A program made the translations under genes and the position numbers. 64,000 nucleotides of DNA from Phymatolithon calcareum (Eukaryota; Rhodophyta; Florideophyceae; Hapalidiales), in the NCBI GenBank assembly GCA_977006965.1, contig OZ345371.1, forward strand, positions 434,001 to 498,000, given 5' to 3'. The first letter of the stretch is position 1. Every line of letters starts with the position of its first letter. The notes beneath the pieces are model-generated. The model did no database searches. It was given only the letters and a program-made list of their open reading frames with translations, and was not told the DNA's origin. This document shows, piece by piece, positions 10,773-20,077 of this stretch.

Positions 10773-10789
10773 ACCTCACTCTCGTTTTT

Positions 10790-10803
10790 TTAAAGAGTGG
10801 GAA
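10790..10803 (+). other. polypurine tract of Copia element
   Basis: AAAGAGTGGGAA directly abuts the 3' LTR. Such a tract primes plus-strand DNA synthesis in LTR elements. Confidence 0.75.
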
Positions 10804-11143
10804 TGTGAAACTTCGGGAGATTGGACCAGTTGTTTTCCACCTTTTACGCTGGTGCGTAGAGGCGGATCGATTGTGAGGTCCAAATTGTCTTTGCGTTTAT
10901 CTTAATTAGTGTGTGTTTCAAGTAGCATATATACTCCTGCCTCGGTGCTCGAGAGGGAAGTTTTAGTCGAAGAAGAAGTAAACTCGCTTGTGTACGCAAT
11001 CAATAAGGTGGATCAACCAGCCTCACCGGTCGTCGGTGAGAAGTTGAGAATTTCGTGGTCGGCACGTAGGCCCGAAATTTTATTTTATTTCCACTATTTG
11101 TGTACCAATCGTAACTACTCGCTATCTGCGCTGGCAAATCACA
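10804..11143 (+). repeat. 3' LTR of Copia element
   Basis: A 340-bp repeat that is the same as the 5' LTR at 4933-5272 by reading the two side by side. Near-identity of LTRs indicates little time since insertion. The right copy of the ACCAG target duplication follows at 11144-11148. Confidence 0.95.
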
Positions 11144-12066
11144 ACCAGGGGAATGTTAGGGGGGGAGAAACGCAGACTTCACAAGTTACATAAATTTAAT
11201 TGCGAAAGATACCCCTTCGTGTGCCGACTGGATTATGAGTTTACTAGATAATCAAAAACATTTCGACTAAGCCGGGTAGTGCCTTTATTTCCCATTATTT
11301 CTCTCCATAAAGCCTTGTCATGCAACGAGAACTACCGCTACATTGGCAATTTCCCAATGCTCATGCCAACAGACCTTATTTTTTCCCATTAGAAACATGC
11401 ATGTATAATACATTATCACATCGAGTGAAAAGCTTCATAGAAATTGTATGGACCCATTTTCAGAAAAGCAGTATGACAACCGGGTTGCGTTACGCCCCCC
11501 CATAACATTCCCCTGGTTGGACGGAGACAAAAGCAGAGGGGTTGTCACACCGCATTTTCTGGACAGCTGCGTTTCGAGCTCGTATGAAATGAAAATGGCG
11601 AATTGGAAACGTTTCAATTGAGAGCTCGCGCAATAGGAAAACTGCTGTAAGTCGAGAAGGAACATTGGCTGAAGCCAGTGTTTCGGTCGTTCTCATGCCA
11701 GGAAACGTTGTGTGGAGAGAAATTACTAAAATTAACGGACATTGGTGGAACTAGAACGATGCACAAATCGGTGCGACAGCGCTGCTTGTGCGTGTCACCA
11801 TTCATGAGTTTCGACGTTTTTATTGTAAGCAGCCTTCACTGCGCTCGCCCCACGCTGTACACTATAGTGGTGCCTAACGACGTGCTGCCGGGCTCCGTCC
11901 GACACAACACGTCACAGCGAGCACCACGCTTTTCGCTAATAATTTTGATAAAATCGTTAACCCATAATATGCCTGGCACAACAGAGGATAATGTTTCTCT
12001 ACAATTTGAAACTGAAAAATTCTGCTTTTGTCCCGTCTAACTTTCCCCTGGTGGCACAGTCGCACT

Positions 12067-12600
12067 GTTTAGGATTGACGCGTGCAATAGGATACAGTAC
12101 AGCGATACCAGAATTACAGCGCGCACTGAAGCGCAGTTTTTACAAAGTTGCTTACATCATTGGACTAACTGATTGGGGTGCATCGCGCGCTTCAAAAGAC
12201 ATGTGGAAAGTTTCACAGGTTTCTACGACAAGGATGGTTGACAGAGTCGGAACCACCTGATCAAATGGTAAAACTGATCCGGGGGATGCGCATCAAACAA
12301 GAATCCGACACAGTTTTCTCCTACGCATTTTTCCGTCATTGTCACGGAAGGATTACAAGGCATCATACGTGAAAAGAAGACAAGGGAGCGGGGAAGTAAA
12401 GATTCCAAATGTTCTGGCCGTTAACGTGGATCGTGGAACCATCATGTTTGCTCTGGGGGGAATCGAATCGTATTTCGAGCGGCAGGCAGAGGAGTGCTTT
12501 CCTAAGTACCAGCAGAAATAACGCCCTGTCGTAATCTATGTAGAATAGAATTCAGCAATAAAGAACTGCCTTGCGAGCCCCGTCAGCGGGGAGAAAGCAG
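12067..12600 (+). other. unclassified region with a short broken reading frame
   Basis: Between the inverted-repeat element and the next LINE fragment lie two short plus-strand frames (12178-12372 and 12339-12521) that overlap by one frameshift. The second ends with IESYFERQAEECFPKYQQK. Composition looks coding-like, but I recognise no family. It may be a decayed gene or transposon relic. Confidence 0.25.
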
Positions 12601-12619
12601 TTTACATACACATACAGAG

Positions 12620-12800
12620 TCGGAGATAAAGTCTGACAACATATGGAGACCTTGGAGCGCAACATGTCAGGATATGAATTCGAAGGGGAAAACAGAATCG
12701 CAATTGTGAAAGAACTGGACGAGCTACTGATCGTCAGCAAGAACTTCATAGATAGCATAGAACACTATGAATATATTTTTAACGGCATGAAGCTAAGATA
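12620..12800 (+). pseudogene. LINE ORF2 extreme C-terminus fragment
   Basis: A frame reads RQHMETLERNMSGYEFEGEN and then ELDELLIVSKNFIDSIEHYE before a stop near 12773. This aligns with the 63-residue LINE tails at 62869-63060 (EHMETLESKL ... ALDELLLFIKTLRERMENE) and 38002-38193. It is a 5'-truncated copy. Confidence 0.6.
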
Positions 12801-12849
12801 AAACCGAGCATGGAAACATGGTTTATTATAAGAAGACCACACAAGGAAG

Positions 12850-13140
12850 CTGAGCTGGTATAAGCTAAGCAGTGCACCTCTTTGGAGAAAATCAGTACTA
12901 GGTGTATACATTTGGTGTCACGGCCGTGATTGAGCTGGTCGCGTTCCAACGTATTCTTTCTTCATCGAAGATTAGTCCTGAAATTGAATATGAATATTAG
13001 CGACTCACTAGAGCACTTGTTGGGAGAGAAATACGAATCAAGGATATTCAAACTACGTTAGCTTAGAAAATCGTGCAAAAGCGGACCTGTTAATCTTGAA
13101 GAGAGGCCTTGGGAGCTTTTAAATAAATCAACACATATCC
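12850..13140 (+). pseudogene. LINE 3' fragment, same family as the full-length LINE at 32.6-36.6 kb
   Basis: The DNA follows the C-terminal codons and 3' UTR of the full-length LINE (about 36320-36605): ACCTCTTTGGAGAAAATCAG, then GAGCACTTGTTGGGAGAGA, then GGGAGCTTTTAAATAAATCA. Stops interrupt the frame. The 3' end is followed directly by another LINE relic. Confidence 0.65.
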
Positions 13141-13144
13141 CCTT

Positions 13145-14640
13145 GCGAGACTGCTATAGATATGATGCTGAGCACAGTATACTCAAACCACTGGTATCAG
13201 CTTGGGTTCCAAAAGGGGAAGAGCATTGAACTGGCCATCCTAATAGCTAATGAGCTATTAAAAGGGGATTAAAGATATGTAGCATTATTGGACCTTAAGG
13301 CTGCCTACGATACAGTCCGAGAGTGCACTTGGTGACCAGAATGAGATAAGTACTGCCCAAGGAGGTCGGTACAATGGCCGAGGCGTTCTTGACACCATCC
13401 TGGGTAGCAACAATTGGTGATGTGAATAGAAACTGGATTCTAGTGGGCAGGGGCGTCTCGCAATGGTCCCCTCTCAGTCCAAGCCTCTACAATACCTTCA
13501 TGAATGAGTTCGCCGAACGTATGAGCCCGGCATCAAAAACAAGGGCTGAAGTTTCGGCTCTCCTTTTCGCCGAAGATGAAATCCCCCGCTGCATTGCAAG
13601 GCCTGTTGGATATAGCTACCCAAAGGGCACAAGAGCGAAAGATGACGTGGAACACGAAACAAGGGAAAAGCGAAGTCCTCGCATCAGAGGAAACATTGGG
13701 CAAGACATTCAAGCTCGCGAACAAGGTTCTGGCAAACGTTCCGGAGGTCACGTACCTTGGAGTATCCCTAGGCCACGGAGGAGTCGCATATACGCTAATA
13801 ATGCAACGACTAAAGAAAGCAAGGACGGCGGTTGGGTACACTGGGAGTGTTCAAGAAACGGCTAAATATGCAGAACTGTATGCAGATATACAAGGCGCTA
13901 TTATTGCCACCCTGGGAGGAATGCACTTAATGCCCTAGACAGAAGACGTACAAAATGCCGTCCAGGAAGTAGAAGTAACATTCTTCAACCAACTTCGGGC
14001 CACTGTCCCGAGGAAGGACCGGCAAGCTCCGTCTCCTGTGCCAGAATCAAATTTGCCCCACATCTACGAGAAATCTTGGCCTTCAAAATGCTGAGAAGGA
14101 ACAAGGCGAAAGACCGTATGTATTCAAATTTAGCTCCTGAAAGAAGAAGAAACCGTGAATTGCAGTGCACAAGGAAAGATATCGCCGCGATGGAGACCAG
14201 AGAGCCATTTGGTGCAGCTGTGAAGAAGAAGAAAGGTAGATTTTTATTTAAAAGTTACCATCGCATCTGCTGACGCTCGGGGCAACTTTCCTAAGGCCAA
14301 GGGGTTTTGGCTAGATTCTGTCCTGAAGGGGTTTTCTTTTCTTGTTGGTGTAACACGACTCAGTGGACTACAAAAACCCACCTCTGGTCTCCTTCGGGAC
14401 CTCGAGGGGGAAAGTTACTCCCCTGTCCTGTGGCACGCTGCAATTTCAATTTGCGGGTAGTCCTTACTTGTCCACAGCCTGAAACATGGTTAGGAGCTGG
14501 TGAAGCTGTGAAGCATATCCAAACAAACCAGTCTTCGCAGACTCTTCGATCCAAATTTTCTGGCAATGGAAGGAGACCGCCTTGAATCGAAGCGGAAAAG
14601 GAAGACACCAATTGCAACCCCTACGCAAAGAACAATGAGC
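13145..14640 (+). pseudogene. degenerate LINE reverse transcriptase and C-terminus, second LINE family
   Basis: Translation across several frames gives RT landmarks in order: YQLGFQKGKSIELAILIANE (about 13197), VALLDLKAAYDTV (about 13280), a decayed QGSPLSP region (about 13455) and the thumb sequence MTWNTKQGKSEVLASEE followed by YLGVSLGHGG (13640-13785). A C-terminal part after 14070 encodes MLRRNKAKDRMYSN and is close to 62539-62829. Frameshifts and stops are numerous. A family B SINE interrupts it at 14226-14498. Confidence 0.75.
14226..14498 (-). repeat. SINE-like family B copy inserted in a LINE, with TSD
   Basis: The copy lies in reverse orientation. It starts with the tail complement TTTTTATTTAAAAGTTACC on the left and ends near CTGAAACATGGTTAG on the right. 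The flanks GGTGCAGCTGTGAAG (14211-14225) and GGTGAAGCTGTGAAG (14499-14513) form a 15-bp duplication with one difference. The intact LINE at 62660-62700 shows the uninterrupted sequence with one copy of this motif, which confirms the insertion. Confidence 0.8.
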
Positions 14641-15340
14641 CAGTGCCTCTTCTGCGCTGATAATTCACGTCCGGCTTCTGGATTTTTTGTTCGTAAGCAG
14701 AAGAGCATCCAGCACCAACTTTCTCGCAGCGAGCTTCGATGTCGCACCCACCCCACTGCCTGAGTCACCCTGTCGCCATATATACACCTCCTCATCCCAA
14801 TACCGTTCAGCCAAAACCTGACTAACCGAAAATGCATTGTTCAGTGATGCTATTGTCAGCACGGCCCCGATGTTGGCTTCCTGCATCCGAACATACACTT
14901 TACTGCGCACGCTGGAAAGAGGCCGAGCTCTCCTTAAGTCTGGAACTTCGAGATATTCTTTTGCCTCCCCTAACAACGGGAGAAGGAATGATACGCCTTA
15001 GCAGAAAGCCTCCTGGTAGAGCTAATAATGCGGCATTGCGCTATGGCAACGGATATGTTGACGTTTCTGTGGCGACGTGCAGCAGCGATATTGAGAGACC
15101 CCCTTCCCTGGAAAGAGCCAATCGACTTCTTGTGGTACGTAAGGACACCCCGTTCGCCATTGGTGGACATGGTGTGGTTTCAGTACGCACCACTAAGAAA
15201 GTTGCGAAAGATAAGAGGTTGTGCTGAGCTGTCTGGACACAACTCAACGCGAATCTAAACCGTTTTTCAAAAGAAAAAACGCCCTCCAGTTCAACGATGT
15301 AATGATGATACGAAGGGAGCACTCGCTGAGCCGGAACGCG
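14641..15340. other. unclassified, possibly LINE-derived region
   Basis: Long open frames exist on both strands (14665-14976 minus, 103 codons; 14832-15227 plus, 131 codons). The minus frame contains KVYVRMQEANIGAVLTIASL and looks protein-like, but I cannot assign it, and both frames may be accidents of the GC-rich sequence. LINE C-terminal coding resumes at about 15361. Confidence 0.25.
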
Positions 15341-15360
15341 CCAACTGACATCCAAGATAG

Positions 15361-15756
15361 ATGTTCCCTCCGGCGAGTCTGGAAACAGCAAGAAGAACGC
15401 CGTATCAGGAAATTTTTTTCAAGAATTGTCTTCCGCGCCAAGCAGAGAGGATGAAAGAAAGCAGGCACAGAATTCTCTGCGCAAGATGGCTTGCAGGTCA
15501 CTTTCCACGAAATCCGCTGAACTTGATTGAAGAAATGGGCAGTCAAGGAGCATGGGCAGCCAGGAGCGAAGGACCATACTTCAGAGCAGTAAAGTGGGCA
15601 TTCGGTCGGTTCCCCCGAATGAGCACATCACTTCTCGCAGACAAGTTCGGTGATACTGTACCAATCCCTATGAGCAACCTCGAGGAATACCTCGGAAGAT
15701 ATGAACTGATCGAAGAGGATATTAATATTACAAAAGAAGCCCTAGTGTCTATGTGA
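15361..15756 (+). pseudogene. LINE C-terminal fragment with a doubled GRFP module
   Basis: The 131-codon frame carries the LINE C-terminal module twice: RHRILCARWLAGHFPRNP and then YFRAVKWAFGRFPRMSTS, followed by an acidic helical tail ending ITKEALVSM. The second copy aligns with 31304-31558 (LAINWSFGTFPPMSTS). No reverse transcriptase is attached. The stop codon region at 15754-15756 is part of the long inverted repeat described for 15721-17414. Confidence 0.6.
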
Positions 15757-17414
15757 CGGGAATTTTCCCTCAATTGAGGGGCACTTTTCCCTCAATTGAG
15801 GGAATGAGAATCATTTATTTTTTGCCAACGAAAGCTACTCATTATTAGGCTCATGAAACGCATCAAGCTCATGGATGTGTTCAACATGCTTAGCAAAACA
15901 GTTTCTACCAGTTGAAGTGCCACATATGTTGATTGCGGCGCCAGCAAGTCCATAACATGATGAGAACACGAGGGTTAATTCCTTGACTTGTCAGACTCTG
16001 CAGTTGTTTTGAACCGCTAAAGTAGTCATCATGCCACTTGTGGCTTACTTTCTATCTTCGGGGGAGTTAAGTGGGTTTCAACACCGCCCTTGGAGCAAAG
16101 AACATCGATGAATATTGCGCGAGGCAAAATGAATCCGGGGGGACATGGCGCCTTGCTGAACGAGCGCCTACCGATACTGTACGGACAACATAGTCCCTTG
16201 TTCACTTGGTTACACCGTGAATGTGACGCACAGGAGGTACTCGGAGAATCTGGCTGTGGTCATCCCACTGTTTGAAAATGAAGGAGCGAGGATATACTTG
16301 TTCCCCATGGAAGACTTCCATAAATCTCTTTGCGCCCAACTCATGAGGACGAGTATTCCGAATATCTTAGCCTCCATTGTTCCTATTCGTTTCAGCTTAG
16401 CGGATGCCAAAGCAAGAATTGTTCGCAGGTGCACTCGGCGAAACATAGTCATGAAGGAATCGTACGGTGTGTGGAACCCGATGCCACCATTCTCGGATAT
16501 AACTTCTCCGTTTATAGTGCGAACTTTCCAGAACTGACCGGGAATCCTTCCCCCAACTGGAGATAGAACTTGGCGCTCGAACCGTGGCACTTCATGAGCA
16601 AATATACTCTGCGCACAGTCTCGTGCAATGATATCATGCTCCTCTTGCCATTATTTTCCCAAGAACCATGCAGGTTGTAGGCGAGAGAGCCCGCAAGAGG
16701 GCGTTCAGAGCTCCTGTTGACTGTATGGTAGGTTTGTGTTGCCTTCTGTCGAGAGTGTGGTTCATACTGAACGGGGAACTCGGCGTTTGGCGAAGAAGAT
16801 GTTCGACCGCGAGTACTGTAAGCCGGCGTTCGAGGTACAGAATTTTGCCTGCTGGGACTCGATACAACCATTCGAGAGGAATGAGCGCCTTCTTCAGCCT
16901 TCCCTGCCTTGACATTAACAATCTTGATAGTCTTAATCTTAGTCTTCTCGATTGGTTTCTGAACAAGGACCCATTTCGAGCGAAGTGACGTGTTCGAGCG
17001 ACCCTGATTTCATCAACGTGCACCTCTTGAACAGTGCCGTTAACCTTTTTTGACTTGTAAAAAGCTCCGTATAGTCGGCAGCACTCTGCGAGACTTGTTA
17101 ATGATGTTGCTTTGGTGTGTACGGCTGCACCGACCACTCGGCGCGGGTCTTTTTCTCGAGGCATGGCAGATGTGTTTTTTCTGAGTGACCAACAGATTTT
17201 CGTTCCTACCGGCGAACGACGCGGTTTTAAGGTAGTAAAAGGGGTACTCCCCACCAAGAACAAAAGGTCAGCTTTTCGAATCTGGCGCTAAAAAACTGTT
17301 CCGCATTCTTTTCACAAACGTTTTTGAGCTTTTAAATCCACCCTCAATTGAGGGAAATTCCCTCAATTGAGGGTGTTCGTCACATAGACACTAGAAAAGC
17401 TTCTTTTCACTATC
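15721..17414. mobile_element. 1.6-kb inverted-repeat element with palindromic CCCTCAATTGAGGG motifs
   Basis: The left arm (15721-15803) and right arm (17336-17414) are inverted copies containing CTAGTGTCTATGTGACG and two copies each of the palindrome CCCTCAATTGAGGG. Between them lie minus-strand frames at 17263-16634, 16871-16512 and 16590-16210. These overlap with frame changes and can be read as one decayed protein with a basic N-terminal part (PREKDPRRVV) and a later segment with FWKVRTINGEVISE. I cannot assign it to a transposase family. The left arm overlaps the end of a LINE fragment, so part of the inverted repeat may be captured LINE DNA. No TSD was found. Confidence 0.5.
16210..17263 (-). 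pseudogene. decayed unknown protein inside the inverted-repeat element
   Basis: Three overlapping minus-strand frames (17263-16634, 16871-16512, 16590-16210) continue one another through frameshifts. The N-terminal part includes SLAECCRLYGAFYKSKKVN and a basic region; the middle is Ser/Arg-rich; the C-terminal part includes SENGGIGFHTPYDSFMTMF. I see no DDE motif or zinc finger. Its position within inverted repeats suggests it was the element's own gene, but that is inference. Confidence 0.35.
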
Positions 17415-17494
17415 GTCTTTTAAGACGACATGGAATAGACAAGGCGTCAATTGTGCTGCGATCCAGAGCCCCATAAGAAATCTGACCATTGGAC

Positions 17495-18075
17495 CCAAGC
17501 ATTTCCCTCCCCCCTTTTTCCGGGAGAGAGTTTTTGCAGTTAGGGCTACGACGTTATCCCGGGTCGCAAGGATTTGAGTAGTTGATGGAAACTACAAGAG
17601 CGTAGCTTTTTTTTGAATTTTGAATTTGTTAAACGCCCTCAGAAACACTCATAAGATTGTAAGGGAGTTTTTTTGAATTTTGAATTTATTAAACGCCCTC
17701 AGAAACACTCCTGTAAGGGAGATGCGTTTCAGATGCTACTACCTTGGTACCTCCGTTGCTCTGTTAACGCCCGCAAAACCCGGGCTCGTTGCTATCGTCG
17801 TAGCCCTAGCTGCAAAAACCCTCCTCCAGAGAAGGTGGAGGGAAAAGCTTAGAGTCCACTTGTCCTGTTCCTCAGAATACTTGCGGCCCTTACGAGGCCT
17901 AGGGAGCGCGAGTCTAGTCTTGGCATTGCGAGGCGCCGGTCGGACGGCGCCATCGGTGTGCGGTTGCTCTTGCCGACAAAGCGGCGAGACAGGGTCACAA
18001 GAGCGTAGCTGCTGAAATGCATCTCCCATGCAGTCTCATGAGTATTACTGAGGGCGTTTAATAAATTTCAAAGTC
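17495..18075 (+). repeat. SINE-like family A copy, split by a second family A insertion
   Basis: The host copy runs from about 17495 to 17607 and resumes at 17997-18075, ending GGGCGTTTAATAAATTTC. The break falls inside ACAAGAGCGTAGCT, which is present on both sides (17594-17607 and 17997-18010). The uninterrupted order is visible in the copy at 1433-1612 (ACAAGAGCGTAGCTGCTGAA). Confidence 0.8.
17608..17996 (-). repeat. near full-length SINE-like family A element (389 bp) with 14-bp TSD
   Basis: The element lies in reverse orientation, beginning with the complement of the A-rich tail (TTTTTTTTGAATTTTGAATT). Its 3' tail is present twice in tandem (17608-17662 and 17665-17735), a tail duplication. 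The 5' part is GC-rich (CGGCGCC, GCGCCGTCC) and absent from the other, truncated copies, so this gives the best view of the whole family. Flanking duplication: ACAAGAGCGTAGCT. No classical tRNA or 5S promoter boxes are evident. Confidence 0.8.
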
Positions 18076-18184
18076 AATGAAAATGGGCAGCTAGGATTCT
18101 CCACAGTATCCTGAAGAAGCTACATGGACTCTACATAGGAGAACAACGAGGCCCGAGCCATTCAAGAGATGCTGCGAAAGTCTG

Positions 18185-18720
18185 ATTAAGGCAACTGAAA
18201 TTTCGAGTTTAGTGGAACGCTAAGAAAGGGGGAGGGGAATTGTAGGTTTTTATTTTAGAAGCCTTCAACGCCGGCGCACGCCGACACCCGAGCAGCTTCG
18301 CATTGCGCTGTAACCCGTCCAGGGAAGACTACAGCATATCACCTCCATCATCACACCATCATCTCCACTTGCATCTGGCTTTCTAGCATCATTAATTTGT
18401 CCATCGCTTGATTCACTTCCTCTTCTGTTCTATCATTCATCTGTGGTTGCGTTAAGTTTTGTTGAAGGGTTTCCAGCAGCATCGCTGCTAGTTCGTCGTA
18501 CTTGTCGATATATGCCGAGGGATTTCGTGGAGGGAATCGGCCGAAAAACCATTTGACTGCCCAAAGTCTGTTTTTTCTCGACTTGATTTGGACTACAGGG
18601 TTTGGATTCTCGCTCATATCCACGGCGATTACGCTAAGAAAGGTGCCAACTTTCCTCAAGTTGGGACACGTGGTACTTTCGTAATAAATCCACTTAATTA
18701 CGAATTTGTACCGAAAAATT
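18185..18720 (-). repeat. dispersed repeat of unknown class, split by a LINE; second copy at 19340-19480
   Basis: The sequence around 18185-18229 plus 18631-18720 matches 19340-19480 without the LINE: CAACTGAAATTT, GCTAAGAA, GTTGGGACAC, AATAAATCCACTTAA. The class of the repeat is unclear. The two copies lie about 1 kb apart in the same orientation. Confidence 0.6.
18230..18630 (-). pseudogene. 5'-truncated LINE with perfect 13-bp TSD
   Basis: The 401-bp insertion reads on the minus strand as PVVQIKSRKNRLWAVKWFFG followed by RFPPRNPSAY and an acidic tail (stop at 18351), then a 3' UTR ending GCGTTGAAGGCTTCTAAAAT. Flanks ACGCTAAGAAAGG at 18217-18229 and 18631-18643 are identical, so they are the target duplication. 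The C-terminus and 3' UTR are close to those of the LINE ending at 46258. Confidence 0.85.
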
Positions 18721-19340
18721 GAATTCTCAAGAAAGTCCGTTGGACAGCGGCACAAGACTTATCTGAAGGGTCTCCATATCCATGGAGGGAACGCAGTTTT
18801 CGTCTGAAACTGGGGCACAGCCTGTGCCCTGTGCCCCACAGTGCAATCCCAAGAACGGTACTGTGTGTGGTATGCCAAGTTTGCAACTTCATCGCATGCC
18901 AAATTGCAACGTTAGTCTCGGGATATTTGGGATTGTGACTAGGATAACGCGCGATGACCAGTACGTTTTTCTCTTTGATACGGTCCACTGCACAAAGATG
19001 GGACCATGGAATCACCAATATGATTGCTAGCTGCAGCGGGGGATGCGAAGTCCTATCAAGGGCTGTCCAAAGCGGTGAACGAACAAAATTAGAGTTGCAG
19101 TGCACGAATGACTGGACGACAGCATTCTGAGCATCAAGCGCGGTACAATAGGCAGACTTGCGGAGTGTAGATGACAGGAAACGGAGAGCGACCTCTCTCT
19201 TTCTTCAGACATTTTTGCTTTTTTGGCGAATGAGAAATCCAACATGCTAATTTGCGGTAACCTTTTTGGCACAAATGCAGTGTCCGTCAATGAGGGAATC
19301 TGTCCGAAAGAGGGGTGATCCCCCTTTATTCTAGTGCTTG
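18721..19340. other. no gene seen
   Basis: Short frames only. A GC-rich palindromic patch (GCACAGCCTGTGCCCTGTGC) lies near 18815. Nothing else can be supported. Confidence 0.35.
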
Positions 19341-19480
19341 TCGAGATACTACGTAATTCTAATTAAGGGAACTGAAATTTTAAGTGTAGTAGAGTGCTAA
19401 GAATGGTGCCGACATTCCTCGCGTTGGGACACATGGCACCTTCTCAATAAATCCACTTAAATACGAATACCATAGAGTCT
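19340..19480 (-). repeat. second copy of the 18.2-18.7 kb dispersed repeat
   Basis: An uninterrupted copy that shows the pre-insertion order GTGCTAAGAATGGTGCCGAC at the site where the LINE entered the first copy. Confidence 0.6.
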
Positions 19481-19647
19481 TATGCCTTCGGTCATTCTGT
19501 ACTGTGTTTGTGCCATTAGAAGGTGACGCGATGTGTACCTGTCGTAGAGAGTTACATAAAGCAACGCAGTGCATCATCTTCTGTGCGTCTCTGACATAGA
19601 GCAAATCTTGATTTGTCAAAACAAAAGGGATGTTTTGAGTGACTAGT

Positions 19648-19772
19648 GGGGGTTGTGCACCGGCTGCGAGGGATGACATGAGCCCGAGGGCATGATATTC
19701 AACCGAGGCGCAGCCGAGGTCCGAATATCATGGCCTGAGGGCGATTGTCATCCCGAGAGTACGGTGCACAAC
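19648..19772. repeat. 125-bp foldback beside the recombinase element
   Basis: GTTGTGCACCG and GAGGGATGACAT at the left pair with ATTGTCATCCCGAGAG and CGGTGCACAAC at the right; the inner part (GGGCATGATATTC / GAATATCATGGCC) also pairs. The hairpin ends four bases before the 62-bp terminal repeat. Confidence 0.75.
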
Positions 19773-19776
19773 ACGC

Positions 19777-19838
19777 TTGTCAACCGGCTGAGGGGGTAGA
19801 CATCGGCTTCCTCTTGCAACTGATTGCTTCTATGTCAT
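19777..19838 (+). repeat. left 62-bp terminal inverted repeat
   Basis: Perfect inverted match to 22400-22461. It ends CTTCTATGTCAT; at the right end the inner edge lies within another palindrome, CTATGTCATCCCTACTAGGG. Confidence 0.9.
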
Positions 19839-20077
19839 AACTCCTCACGAAATGCCGTACACTTCTGAGGGGCCATAGCCCTTCACATCAGTTGCAAGAG
19901 ATAGCAGATGTCTGTCCCCTCAACCGGTTGACAACTCCTCACATCCGCACAGCGCTGCGGAATTACTCCCTCGGAGCCAAATTATGTAGTTGACAAACCA
20001 GAACAGTGTCTACCTTGACGCTATGGAGAAAACAACCCACGATCCTTCAGCGACCGGAGCTCCCCTAGACCAGATTA

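Larger units (their letters stand above)
4933..11143 (+). mobile_element. complete Ty1/Copia LTR retrotransposon
   Basis: A 6211-bp element with two 340-bp LTRs, a single uninterrupted gag-pol frame, a polypurine tract before the 3' LTR and a 5-bp TSD (ACCAG). The domain order (Gag, protease, integrase, reverse transcriptase, RNase H) is Copia-type. The LTRs look the same along their whole length and the 1576-codon frame has no stop, so the insertion is probably recent and the element could still be active. It sits within the arm of an older inverted-repeat element. Confidence 0.95.
4897..12066. mobile_element. older inverted-repeat DNA element, interrupted by the Copia insertion
   Basis: The left end (about 4905-4932, resuming at 11144-11165 beyond the Copia element) contains CACCAGGGGAAAGTTGGAC and then CCAGGGGAATGTTAGGGGG. 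The first block recurs inverted at about 12034-12062 as GTCTAACTTTCCCCTGGTGG. The second recurs inverted at 11490-11518 as CCCATAACATTCCCCTGG. Removing the Copia element leaves about 950 bp with nested inverted repeats and no transposase frame, so this is probably a non-autonomous DNA transposon. The exact ends and any TSD are uncertain; TAA is present just outside both arms. Confidence 0.5.

Noticed and set aside
14665-14976. A possible small nucleic-acid-binding (Alba-like) protein on the minus strand
   Set aside because: Only a weak resemblance in hydrophobic pattern; no diagnostic residues, and the neighbourhood is LINE debris.
17739-18029. Shared peptide FAARATT in frames at 1.5 kb and 17.8 kb, as if a small protein family
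   Set aside because: Both lie in family A retroposon copies; the similarity is that of the DNA and frames are broken in other copies.
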